A DNA stretch of 64,000 nt from Haematobia irritans. Its lineage: Eukaryota > Arthropoda > Insecta > Diptera > Muscidae. Positions 23,336 to 35,559 of this stretch are shown piece after piece. The translations under genes were made by a program, and so were the position numbers. Below the pieces are notes generated by a model. That model ran no database searches. It was not told the DNA's origin and saw nothing but the letters and a program-made list of their open reading frames with translations. The stretch lies in contig NC_134400.1 in the NCBI RefSeq assembly GCF_050003625.1, forward strand, positions 189,005,726 through 189,069,725, written 5' to 3'. How positions within the stretch are numbered: the first letter of the stretch is position 1; each line of letters begins with the position of its first letter.

Positions 23336-25108
23336 AAAGAAAAATTTTCCAAGAAATAAAATTTTGACAAAATTTTCAACAGAAATAAAATGTTGACAAA
23401 ATTTTCTACAGAAATAAAATTTTGACAAAATTTTCTATAGAAATAAAATTTTGACAAAATTTTCTATAGAAATAAAATTTTGCCGAAATTTTTCTATAGA
23501 AATAAAATTTTGCCGTAAATTTTCTATACAAATAAAATTTTGACAAAATTTTCTATAGAAATAAAATGTTGACAAAATTTTCTATAGAAATTAAATTTTG
23601 ACAAAATTTTCTATAGAAATAAAGATTTGACAAAATTTTTCTATAAAAATAAAATTTTGACAAAATTTTCTATAGAAATAAAATTTTGCCGAAAGTTTTC
23701 TATAGAAATAAAATTTTGCCGAAAATTTTCTATAGAAATAAAATTTTGACAAAATTTTCTATAGAAATAAAATTTTAACAAAATTTTCTATAGAAATAAA
23801 ATTTTGACAAAATTTTCAATCGAAATAAAATTTTGACAACATTTTCTATAGAAATAAAGGTTGGAAAAAATTTCTATAAAAATAATATTTTGACAAAGTT
23901 TTCTATAGAAATAAAATTTTGATAAAATTTTCTATAGAAATCAAATTTTGACAAAATTTTCTATAGAAATAAAATTTTGACAAAATTTTCTATAGAAATA
24001 AAATTTTGACAAAATTTTCTATAGAAATAAAATTTGGACAAAATTTTCTATACAAATAAAATTTTAACAAAATTTTCTATAGAAATAAAATTTTGACAAA
24101 ATTTTCTTAGAAATAAAATTTTGACAAAATTTTCTATAGAAATAAAATTTGGACAAAATTTTCTATAGAAATAAAATTTGGACAAAATTTTTTATAGAAA
24201 TAAAATTTGGACAGAATTTTCTATAGAAATAAAATTTGGACAAAATTTTCTATAGAAATAAAATTTTGCCGAAAATTTTCTATAGAAATAAAATTTTGCT
24301 GAAAATTTTCTATAGAAATAAAATTTTGCCGAAAATTTTCTATAGAAATAAAATTTTGATAAAATTTTCTATAGAAATAAAATTTTGACAAAATTTTCTA
24401 TAGAAATAAAATTTTAACAAAATTTTCTATAGAAATAAAATTTTGTCAAAATTTTCTATAGAAATAAAATTTTGACAAAATTTTCTATAGAAATAAAATT
24501 TTGACAAAATTTTCTACAGAAATAAAATTTTGACAAAATCTTTTATAGAAATAAAATTTTGACAAAATTTACTATAAAAATAAAGGTTGGAAAAAAATTT
24601 CTATAAAAATAATATTTTGACAAAGTTTTCTATAGAAATAAAATTTTGATAAAATTTTCTATAGAAATCAAATTTTGACAAAATTTTCTATAGAAATAAA
24701 ATTTTGACAAAATTTTCTATAGAAATAAAATTTTGACAAAATTTTCTACAGAAATAAAATTTTGACAAAATCTTCTATAGAAATAAAATTTTGACAAAAT
24801 TTACTATAAAAATAAAGGTTGGAAAAAATTTCTATAAAAATAATATTTTGACAAAGTTTTTTATGGAAATAAAGGTTGGACAAAATTTCTATAAAGATAT
24901 AATTTGACAAAATTTTCTATAGAAATAAAATCTTGCCGAAAATTTTCTATAGAAATCAAATTTTAACAACAAATAAAATTTTGACAAAATTTTCTATAGA
25001 AATAAAATTTTGACAAAATTTTTTGTAGAAAGAAAATTTTGACAAAATATTCTATAGAAATAAAATTTTGACAAAGTTTTCTATAGAAATAAAATTTTGC
25101 CGAATATT
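23336..25108 (-). repeat. 30-bp minisatellite array
   Basis: About 59 units in the AAATAAAATTTTGACAAAAT + TTTCTATAGA orientation, highly uniform. Higher-order repetition is visible: the run AAAGGTTGGAAAAAA, AATATTTTGACAAAG, ATAAAATTTTGATAAAA appears at about 23855 and again near 24580. Confidence 0.95.
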
Positions 25109-25115
25109 TTCTATA

Positions 25116-25416
25116 TTCACAAGGTCGTGGGTTCGATTCCTGCTTCGACCAAACACCAAAAAGTTTTTCAGCGGTGGGGTATCCCACATCAGTTATGCAG
25201 GTGACATTTCTTAGGGTTTCAAAACTTCTCTAAGTGGTTTCACTTCCATGTGGAACGCCGTTCGGACTCGGCTATAAAAAGGAGGTCCCTTGTCATTAAG
25301 CTCAAGATGGAATCGGGCAGCACTCAGTGATAAGAGAGAAGTTCACCAATGTGGTATCACAATGGACTGAATAGTCTAAGTGAGCCTGATACATCGGGCT
25401 GCCACCTAACCTAACC
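25116..25416 (+). mobile_element. 5'-truncated SINE inside the minisatellite
   Basis: It begins in the middle of the tRNA-like head (CACAAGGTCGTGGGTTCGAT) and runs to the tail CCACCTAACCTAACC. The target duplication TTCTATA lies at 25109-25115 and 25417-25423. Truncation at the 5' end with target duplication is the mark of LINE-driven retroposition. Confidence 0.9.
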
Positions 25417-27115
25417 TTCTATAGAAATAACAATTTGCCGAAAATTTTCTATAGAAATAAAATTTTTACAAAATTTTCTATAGAAATAAAATTTTGACAA
25501 AATTTTCTATAGAAATAAAATTTTGACAAAATTTTCTATAGAAATAAAATTTTGCCCAAAATTTTCTATAGAAATAAAATTTTGATAAAATTTTCTATAG
25601 AAATAAAATTTTGCCGAAAATTTTCTATAGAAATAAAATTTTAATAAAATTTTCTATAGAAATAAAATTTTGATAAAATTTCCAATAGAAATAAAATGTC
25701 GACAAAATTTTCTATAGGCATAAAGGTTGGACAAAATTTCTATAAAAATAATATTTTGACAAAGTTTTCTATAGAAATAAAATTTTGACAAAATTTTCTA
25801 TAAAAATAAAATTTTGCCGAAAATTTTCTATAGAAATAAAATTTGGCAAAATTTTCTATAGAAATAAAATTTTGGCAAAATTTTTATAGAAATAAAATTT
25901 TGACAAAATTTTCTATAGAAATAAAATTATGACAAAATTTTTTATAGAAATAAAATTATGACAACATTTTTTATAGAAATAAAATTTTCTATAGAAATAA
26001 AGGTTGGAAAAAATTTCTATAAAAATAAGATTTTGAAAAAGTTTTCTATGGAAATAAAGGTTGGACAAAATTTCTATAAAGTTAATATTTTGACAAAGTT
26101 TTCTATAGAAATAAAATTTTGACAAAATGTTCTATAGAAATAAAATTTTTACAAAATGTTCTATAGAAATCAAATATTTACAAAATTTTCTATAGAAATA
26201 AAATTTTGACAAAATTTTCTTTATAAATAAAATTTTGACAAAATTTTCTATAGATATCAAATACAATCATAGAAAATATTATAATTGTATTTTACAAAAT
26301 TTTCCATAGAAATAAAATTTTGACAAAATTTTCTATAGAAATAAAGTTTTTAAAAATTTTTCTATAGAAATAAAATTTTGACAAAATTTTCTATAGAAAT
26401 AAAATCTTGACAAAATGTTCTATAGAAATAAAATTTTGACAAAATTTTCTATATAAATATTTTTTTTTTTTACAAAATTTTCTATAGAAATAAAATTTTT
26501 ACAAAATTTTCTATAGAAATAAAATTTTGACAAAATTTTCTATAGAAATAAAATTTTAACAAAATATTCTATAGATAAAATTTTAACAAAATTTTCTAAG
26601 AAGTAATATTTTGAAAAAAATTTCTATAGAAATAAAATTTTGACAACATTTTCTATAGAAATAAAATTTTGACAAAATTTTCTATAGAAATAAAATATTG
26701 ACAAAATTTTCTATAGAAATAAAATTTTGACAACATTAAAATAAAAAAGAAATAAAATTTTGACAAAATTTTCTATAGAAATAAAATATTGACAAAATTT
26801 TCTATAGAACTAAAATTTTGACAAAATTTTCTATAGAAATAAAATTTGAACAAAATTTTCTATAGAAATAAAATTTTTACAAAATTTTCTATAGAAATAA
26901 AGGTTGGACAAATTTTCTACAAAAATAATATTTTGACAAAGTTTTCTATAGAAATAAAGGTTGGACAAAATTTCTATAAAAATAATATTTTGACAAAGTT
27001 TTCTATAGAAATAAAATTTTGATAAAATTTTCTATAGAAAAAAAAATTTTGACAAAATTTTCTATAGAAATAAAATTTTGACAAAATTTTCTATAGATAT
27101 AAAATACAATCATAG
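25417..27115 (-). repeat. 30-bp minisatellite array, continued
   Basis: The array resumes after the SINE with the same orientation and variants, to about 27113. Small insertions such as ATACAATCATAGAAAATATT occur at about 26260 and again at 27105. Confidence 0.95.
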
Positions 27116-27816
27116 AAAATATTATACAAATCTATTCAGAAAATATTATTCAAATATATTCACTGTTTTATTTTTGCTTTGTATGACAATCACGAATTTA
27201 ACGTTGGCCCAGTAATAAATTTTTGCATCCAATAATGACTAAAGCCCTCCTGCTGGGAATACAAATTGATGTGGAACTAACATCCATAAAATTCTTTTTG
27301 ATACTGATTTATGGACTCTTAATTGGACCCCCTTTATGGATGCTTGTAATCGATAGGTGGTTTAAATTATTTTTTTGTTGTTTTTTATGCTAAATTTTAA
27401 TACAATTTTTTCTATGTAAATTAAAAAAAAATATATCGTCACATGTTTCAATTGATCTTATGAATACATAGAAAAATATTCATTGAGAATAATGTGGTGT
27501 CCATGATAGACTACGTAAGTGGGAACATATATTAAGCATTGGCATTTACAAATGCAAATACAGAATTGTTTAATTAAAGAATTTATTCAAAACATCCATT
27601 GTTTTTATGGCATTGCAACGTGAGGCATTGGTTGGGTGACATGGTTTTGATACTAGACTCTGGTGAAGTTACAAAATACATTTTCAATGATGGTAAAAAA
27701 CCCTTCATAATACTGGGACATCCCGCAATCACAATTGGCTTAAATCGACTTTTTTTAAATTCGACCAATTGAATTTTTAATTTTTGCCAACCTTGACTAA
27801 TCAACTTCCAACTATA
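27116..27816. other. Intron sequence, no repeat recognised
   Basis: AT-rich sequence. The 73-aa minus-strand frame at 27583-27804 has no recognisable domain and no supporting context. Confidence 0.4.
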
Positions 27817-27932
27817 AATTGCTTGCCTTGCATACTTCGGGTGGTGGGTTCAACCCTAGTTTCTGTGGCATCACAGTGGACTGAATAGCATATGTTAGTC
27901 TGAACTATCGGGCTGCCACTACACCTAACCTA
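27817..27932 (+). mobile_element. Internally deleted SINE
   Basis: The head TTGCCTTGCATACTTCGG and B-box-like GGGTTCAACCC are joined to the tail TGGCATCACAGTGGACTGAA ... CACCTAACC. The middle of the SINE is missing. Confidence 0.75.
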
Positions 27933-28344
27933 CAGTGAAAACAATATTTGCGTGATAATAAAGATTACGCAACCTAAATTGTAGGTTACGCAATTTACAA
28001 AATATTAAGGATAATTTTTTTTTAACTAATGAAATTTTAATTAAAAAAGGTTAATAATCTTTACTTCAACAAAATTTTTCAATAAATTTAGGACACAAAT
28101 TTTAGAAATTTGGTCCCTACATTAAAGGCCTATGTCTTTAAAATAAGGTAAATTTCTTTAAAATAAAAAAATATATTTTTGATTTAAAGAAATCGTCTTT
28201 AAATTACCTGAAATATTGAATCTTTAGATTTATTTTTTTCCATTTTTGTTAATTTTCTGCCAAATAGCACCTTCCCTCATATATTTCTCCCTTCCACTTG
28301 GTTTATTTACATCTCAGCATTTTTTTCTGTAATACAAATAATGT
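27933..28344. mobile_element. Decayed family C relative
   Basis: It starts CAGTGAAAACAATATTTGCG. It carries TAAATTTAGGACACAAATTT and TTTAAAATAAGGTAAATTTC, inverse relatives of stretches in 22942-23335. Ends are unclear. Confidence 0.35.
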
Positions 28345-28704
28345 AGAAGAAATTTTTCTATAGAAATAAAATGTTGACAAAATTTTCTATAGATATAAAA
28401 ACTTGTATTTCATGTTAGCCTGATACCGAAACAGGCATTTGACGTCCAAATGCATTATATCTAATTATATAATAATTTTTCGAGCTTTATGTACAGATAT
28501 AGATTAAGGAACATGGTTAATAGAGCCATTGAAAAGAAAACGCCAGATAAAAATCTATACACGCCTGGAATGTACATGTTTCGAATGAACCTTTCCACAG
28601 CCTTTAGTATAGATCTGGCTAGGAGAGTTACCTAAACAGGCAATTGACGGCCAAATGCATTATATCTAATTATACAATTATTTTTCTAGCTTTTGGACAG
28701 ATAT
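28345..28704. repeat. Duplicated about 85-bp segment between minisatellite blocks
   Basis: Two copies of a segment with ATGCATTATATCTAATTATA and GACAGATATAGATTA lie at about 28425-28507 and 28634-28710. One or two minisatellite units border them. No gene was seen. Confidence 0.55.
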
Positions 28705-30912
28705 AGATTATTTGACAAAATTTTCTATAGAAATAACATTTTGACAAAATTTTCTATAGATATAGACTTTTGCAAAAAATTTTTAAGAAATTTTGACAAA
28801 AGTTTAACAGTATTTTCTATAGGAGTAGAATTTTGATAAAATTTTCTATAGAAATAATATTTTGACAACATATTCTATAGAAATAAAATTTTGACAAAAT
28901 TTTCAATAGAAATAAAATTTTGACAAATTATCTATAGAAATAAAATTTTGACAAAATTTTCTATAGAAATAAAATTTTGACAAAAATTTCTATAGGAATA
29001 AAATTTTGACAAAATTTTCTATAGAAATAAAATTTTGACAAAATTTTTTAAAGAAATAGAATTTTGACAAAAGTTTAACAACATTTTATATAGGAGTAGA
29101 CTTTTGATAAAATTTTCTATTGAAGTAATATTTTGACAACACTTTCTATAGAAATAAAATGTTGACAAAATTTTCTATATAAATAAAATTTTGACTACAT
29201 TTTATATAGAAATAAAATTTTAACAAAATTTTCTATAGAAATAAAATTTTAACAAAATTTTCTATAGAAATAAAATTTTCTACAGAAATAAAATTTTGAA
29301 AAAAATTTCTATAGAAATAAAATTTTGACAAAATTTTCTATAGAAATAAAATTTTGACAAAATTTTCTATAGAAATAAAATTTTAACAACATTTTTTATA
29401 GAAATAAAATTTTCACAAGATTTTCTAAAGAAATAAAATTGGCACAAAATTTTCTAAAGAAATAGAAATTTTACCAAAGTTTTACAACAAAAGTTGCTGT
29501 AGAAATAAAAATTTTGAATAGAACTAAATATTTGAAAAAAATTTCTATCGAAGTAAAATTTTGACACAATTTTCTATTGACAAAATTTTAACAAAATTTT
29601 CTATGGAATAAAATTTTGTCAAAGTTTTCTATAGAACTAAAATTTTGACACATTTTTCTATAGAAATAAAATTTTGACAAAATTTTCTATAGAAATAAAA
29701 TTTTAACAAAATTTTCTATTGAAATAAAATTTTAACAATATTTTCTATAAAAATAAAATTTTGACAAAATTTGCTGTAGAAATAAAAAATAAATATTTGA
29801 CAAAATTTTCTATCGAAGTAACATTTTAACACAGTTTTCTATTCACAAAATTTTAACAAAATTTTCTATGGAAATGAAATTTTGTTAAAGTTTTCTATAG
29901 AAATAAAATTTTGACACAATTTTCTATAGAAATAAAATTTTGACAAAATTTTCTATAGAAATAAAATTTTGACAAAATTTGCTATAGAAATAAAATGTTG
30001 ACTACATTTAATATAGAAATAAAATTTTCTATAGAAATAAAATTTTCTACAGAAATAAAGTTTTGAAAAAACTTTTCTATAGAAATAAAATTTTGCAAAA
30101 TTTTCTATAGAAATAAAATTTTGACAAAATTTTCTATAGAAATAAAATTTTAATAACATTTTGTATAGAAATAAAATTTTCACAAGATTTTCTAAAGAAA
30201 TAAAATTGACACAAAATTTTCTAAAGAAATAGAAATTTTACCAAAGTTTAACAACATTTTCTATAGAAATAAAATTTTGAAAAAATTTGCTGTAGAAATA
30301 AAAATTTTGAATAGAAATAAATATTTGAAAAAATTTTCTATCGAAGTAAAATTTTGACACAATTTTCTATTGACAAAATTTTAACAAAATTTTCTATGGA
30401 ATAAAATTTTGTCAAAGTTTTCTATAGAAATAAAATTTTGACACAATTTTCTATAGAAATAAAATTTTGACAAAATTTTCTATAGAAATAAAATTTTGAC
30501 AAAATTTTCTATAGAAATAAAATTTTAACAAAATTTTCTATAGAAATAAAATTTTAACAAAATTTTCTATAGAAATAAAATGTTAACAAAATTTTCTATA
30601 GAAATAAAATTGTGACAAAATTTTCTACAGAAATAAAATTTTCACAAATTTTTCTAAAGAAATAACATTTTTACAAAATTTTCTAAAGAAATAAAATTTG
30701 CACAAAATTTTCTAAAGAATAAAATTTGCACAAAAGTTTAACAACATTTTCTGTAGAAGTAGAATTTTGACAAAATTTTCGATAGAAATAAAATTTTGAC
30801 AAAATTTTCTATAGATATAAAATTTTGACAAAATGTATGCTGTAGAAATAAAAATTTTGAATAGAAATAAACATTTGACAAAAAATTTTCTATCGAAGTA
30901 AAATTTTGAAAA
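28705..30912 (-). repeat. 30-bp minisatellite array with higher-order repeat
   Basis: About 73 units. A block of roughly 0.9 kb (about 29395-29700 and 30130-30480) is repeated. It is marked by CACAAGATTTTCTAAAG, TTTTGAATAGAA and AATTTTCTATTGACAAAA. Confidence 0.95.
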
Positions 30913-31994
30913 AAAAATTAACTGTTAAATGATATTAATTTAATTTGGAAAAATGATCCGCTGGTATGATTTTTGGTCCAATTGTGGCAAAATGTTGGTC
31001 CAAAATAGAAATTCATTGTGGCAACGTTGGTTACAAATGCAGATATTGTTTACATTGAAGGCGTTCGTCCGAAACTGTTTTGTAGTGACATTAAAAAGAT
31101 TCGAAAAATCTCAAACTCCATCAAGTCCCTAATTCAGAAATCTAGTCCACATTCACGTAAAAAATCCCCAAATAGGGTGAAAAATTCCCAAATATGGGGA
31201 AAATCCCTAAATATCTATTTAGATGTGAATAAAACTTAATGGCCTTTATTGATGTAGGAAGTGATTTACGCAACAATTTTAAATTTTCTAAATCATTACA
31301 CTGGAAAGAACTTCTGTCTCAAGGATGTAATAATGATGTCGCTTTTGTAAAAAACTACAAAGGGAGTTTGTCTAAATGCTAGGATTGGTTCGCCAGCACC
31401 TTTCCAATACAATAAGGAGCCAATCTAATAGTAGCACATATTGCGGTCAACATAATACAATTATTGCGGACATCAGCCTGGACTCGTCTCTTCTCTTCGG
31501 AAGGGTCAATTTGTGGTGGCTTTCGGAATATATAGTGGCCGTTATGTGTCTCACTTGAGTCAGTTACCAATTTCCACTTCACTCTCTAAAGAAGAATTGT
31601 GTCTTAAATACAGCCTTACTTTAATTCTCCGCTTCTTTGGCTCGCGATCAGTACCAACATCATTGGAGTAAAGACGAAATCTTTGAAATCTTTGGCATGT
31701 CCGATGCCTTTTGAAATGTACTTTTGGCACGAAGCGAGAAACTTCCTTTTTAAGATATTTTTTGGTGGCATGGGCTGTGAGGGTTGACCATGATCTGCGG
31801 CCGAAATATTTGTCTGTCCAGGATTTCAATGCTGTCTTTCGGACAGTTTACTTTAATATTCGGCATTTATTTTGCCTCACGGTCGATGAATATGAACAGG
31901 AAGTCCCATCAAGTCCCTACTTTTGAAATTTCGTCCCCATTCATGGAAAAAACTTCCCAAAATTGGGGAAAATTCCCTAGTAGCGGCAACACTA
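30913..31994. other. Mosaic of decayed repeats
   Basis: A family C fragment in reverse lies at about 31588-31702 (TTCTCCGCTTCTTTGGCTCG). CATCAAGTCCCTA and AATTCCC(A)AAA motifs occur near 31120-31200 and again near 31908-31970, a second small dispersed repeat. The short open frames overlap these repeats and are not supported. Confidence 0.45.
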
Positions 31995-32082
31995 CCCAAA
32001 CTGTTTCTTCTGGGCGTTACATACAAATTCAGAAGCTTATTATAACCTGTTTCACATTAGTGTTGAAGGGTATAAATAAATA
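31995..32082 (+). mobile_element. HINE-B terminal fragment
   Basis: TTCTTCTGGGCGTTACATAC, then ACCTGTTTCACATTAGTGTT and GAAGGGTATA correspond to the end of HINE-B at 3720-3790. Confidence 0.65.
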
Positions 32083-33095
32083 AATATTAACATAAATGTC
32101 AAAAACAAATTAAAGTTAAATTTTTTTTAATTTTGTTCATATCTTAGCTGTAAACTTCAATTCTATAAAGTTACCATCGTCAGCTAAATTATGTCATTCA
32201 GTAGACAAAATTAGTGGCATGTTAAATGTCACTTCGCATACTTATGGGACATTCCGAAGTTGTGAGTTACAAGTAAATCCGATAGCCATAGTAATGCCCT
32301 GAAAAATTGTAATGGCTACATGTGCATGAAAGACTTTGATGTTAAAATATTTTTTTTTTAAATTTCATAATAAATGTTTTAATTAACGCATTAAATTCTT
32401 CATGAAAACCAAAAAAAAAAAAAACAAACGCCGAACACCATGTATGAAACACCTGTCATTCAACAGCCAAGAACATTAGCCAACATTTGGTCAAGTGTTT
32501 AAATTGAAACTGGAAACTGTAACAGAATTGCGTAATCTAAGAGACCCACAATCTTAACTATTCTGCAAATATGCGTAAACTAGACCAAATACTAATGATA
32601 ATTGAAAAATTGTTAAGGAGATTTGGATTACAAAACATTTGTATGCGTTGATACTCAATGGCAATATCCCCACCAGCTATCTGGCCAATATTAGCCAATA
32701 ATATTTAACTCAATGGTAATTGTGATAATTTCATATGAATTGCATGTTGAAATTTATGTAGCAGCTCAACTGGTATTTTCTTAAGGTGATGTTGCATAAT
32801 TTTTCTTTTCTTGTTTTTTTTTTCTCTTCAAATTGCATTTTTATGTGTTTGCATGGCAAATTAACTAAAAATGACTGGGATGCAAAAAAAAAATCGCATG
32901 GCCTTACTCATAGCTAGCAAATTTGGTTGAAAGGCCAAATTAAGAAATATTTGACAGAAGCATATGAATTTCATTAATTTTGTTTATCAAGATAGTTTCA
33001 TGTAAACTTTAATTAAATTTAGAAACGTGTGTGTATTATTTCATAGATATGGATCAGTACACTTTTCAAATATTTTGTGGAAATTTTCAATTTTG
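32083..33095. other. Intron sequence, no repeat recognised
   Basis: AT-rich, with long poly-A and poly-T runs. Nothing coding or repeated was found. Confidence 0.4.
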
Positions 33096-33215
33096 CCAAT
33101 ATTTTATTTCTACAGAAAATGTTATCAAAATTTTATTTCTACAGAAAATGCTGTCAAAATTTTATTACTATAGAAAATTATATAAAAATTTTATTTCTAT
33201 AGAAAATTTTGTCAA
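33096..33215 (+). repeat. Short 30-bp minisatellite block
   Basis: Four units in the plus orientation, some with CTACAG or CTATAG cores. Confidence 0.85.
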
Positions 33216-33383
33216 AAAAAAAAATCTACACTCAAATTGATAATTTGACTTTGACAAAGGAAAGGTGCAGTATTTGTAAACAAATTTATTTAGGCTAGCC
33301 GATTAACGAAAACCTTTTTCGGCAGATTCGAGCGTAATTTTCTTTGGGTTAAGTGAATTGCCCAAATTTATTCTGCTTACTGG

Positions 33384-33728
33384 GAGCCACCGTGGTGCAA
33401 TGGTAAGCATGCCCGCCTTGCATACACAAGGTCGTGGGTTCGATTACTGCTACGACCGAACACCAAAAAGTATTTCAGCGGTGGATTATCCCACCTCAGT
33501 AATGCTGGTGACATTTCTGAGGGTTTCAAAGCTTCTCTAAGTGGTTCCACTGGCATGTGGAACGCCCTTCGGACTCGGCTATAAAAAGGAGGTCCCTTGT
33601 CATTGAGCTTAACATGGAATCGGACAGCACTCTGTGATAAGAGAGAAGTTCACCACTGTGGTATCACAATGGACTGAATAGTCTAAGTGAGCCTGATACA
33701 TCGGGCTGCCACATAACCTAACCTAACC
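33384..33728 (+). mobile_element. Complete tRNA-derived SINE with 15-bp target duplication
   Basis: The head GAGCCACCGTGGTGCAATGG holds an A-box, and GGTTCGATTAC is the B-box (one mismatch). The body includes CAGTAATGCTGGTGACATTT and ACTCGGCTATAAAAAGGAGG, and the tail is CATAACCTAACCTAACC. The duplication TATTCTGCTTACTGG lies at 33369-33383 and 33729-33743. This is the reference copy for the family in this window. Confidence 0.93.
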
Positions 33729-33754
33729 TATTCTGCTTACTGGTTGATAGTTTG

Positions 33755-35545
33755 CTGCAATTTTGTCAAATTTGTATTTCTATAGAAAAATTTGTCAAAA
33801 TTTTATTTCTATTGGAAATTTTGTCACAATTTTATTTCTATAAAAAATTTTGTCACAATTTTATTTCTATAGAAAATTTTGTCAAAATTTTATTTCTATA
33901 GAAAATTTTGTTAAAATTTTTTCCTATAGAAAATTTTGTTAAATTTTATTTCTATAGAAAATTTTGTCAAAATTTCATTTCTAACCAAAATTTTGTCAAA
34001 ATTTCATTTCTAAAGAAAAGTTTGTCAAAATTTTATTTCTATAGAAAGTTTTGTCAAAATTTCATTTCTAAAGAAAAGTTTGTCAAAATTTTATTTCTAT
34101 AAAAAATTTTTGCAAAATTTTATTTCTAAAGAAAATTTAGTCAAAAAATTTATTTCTATAGAAAATTTTGTTAAATTTCTTTTCGATAGAAAATTTCGTC
34201 AAAATTTTATTTCTATAGAAAATTTTGTTAAAATTTTATTTTTATAGAAAATTTTGTTAAATTTTTTTTCTATAGAAAATTTTGTCAAAATTTTATTTCT
34301 ATAGAAAATTTTGTCACAATTTTATTTCTATAGAAAATTTTGTCAAAATTTTATTTCTATAGAAAATTTTGTTAAATTTTTGTTGCATAGAAAATTTTGT
34401 CAAAATTTCACTTCTAAAGAAAATGTTGTCAAAATTTTATTTCTATAGAAAATGTTTGGAAAATTTTATTTCTAAACAAAATTTTGTCACAATTTCATTT
34501 CTAAAGAAAAGTTTGTCAAAATTGTATTTCTATAGAAAATTTTGTCAAAATTTATTTCTATAGAAAATTTTGTCAACATTTTATTTCTATAGAAAATTTT
34601 TGGAAAAGTTTATTTCTATAGAAAATTTTGTCAAAATTTTATTTCTATAAAAAATTTTTGGAAAATTTTATTTCTATAGAAAAATTAGTCAACAAATCTA
34701 TTTATATAGAAAAAATTGTCAAAATTTTATTTCTATAAAAAATGTTTGCAAAATTTTATTTCTAAAGAAAATTTTGTCAAAATTTCATTTCGGAACAAAA
34801 TTTTTGGAAAATTTTATTTCTATAGAAAATTTTATTTCTATAGAAAATTTTATTTCTATAGAAAATTTTATTTCTATAGAAAATTTTATTTCTATAGAAA
34901 ATTTTATTTCTATAGAAAAGTTAGTCAACAAATTTATTTCTATAAAAAATTTTGTCACAATTTTATTTCTATAGAAAATTGTGTCAAAATTTTATTTCCA
35001 TAGAAAATTTTCTCAAAAGTTTATTTCTATAGAAGATTTTCTCAGAATTTTAGTACTATACAAAATTTTGTCAAAATTTCATTTCTAAAGAAAATTTTGT
35101 CAAAATTTTATTTCTATAGAAAATTTTTGGAAAATTTTATTTCCATAGAAAATTTTGTCAAAATTTTATTTCTATAGAAAAATTTGTCAAAATTTTATTT
35201 CTATAGAAAATTTTTGGAAAATTTTATTTCTATAGAAAATTTTTGGAAAATTTTATTTCTATAGAAAATTTTTGGAAAATTTTATTTCTATAGAAAATTT
35301 TGTTAAAATTTTATTTCTATAGAAAATTTAGTCAACAAATTTATTTCTATAGAAAATTTTGTCAACATTTTATTTCTATAGAAAATTTTTGGAAAATTGT
35401 ATTTCTATAGAAAATTTAGTCAATAAATTTATTTCTATAGAAAACTTTGCCAACATTTTATTTCTATAGAAAATTTCGTCAAAATTTTATTTCTATAGAA
35501 AATTTTGTGAAAATTGTATTTCTATAGAAAACTTTTGTCAAACTA
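33755..35545 (+). repeat. 30-bp minisatellite array, plus orientation
   Basis: About 60 units. A 20-bp sub-unit expansion, AAAATTTTATTTCTATAG, is repeated six times at about 34810-34915. In that stretch the GTCAAAATTTT half is lost. The spurious frames here are repeats of YFYRKF or ENFISI. Confidence 0.95.
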
Positions 35546-35559
35546 TTTTTTTACAGATT

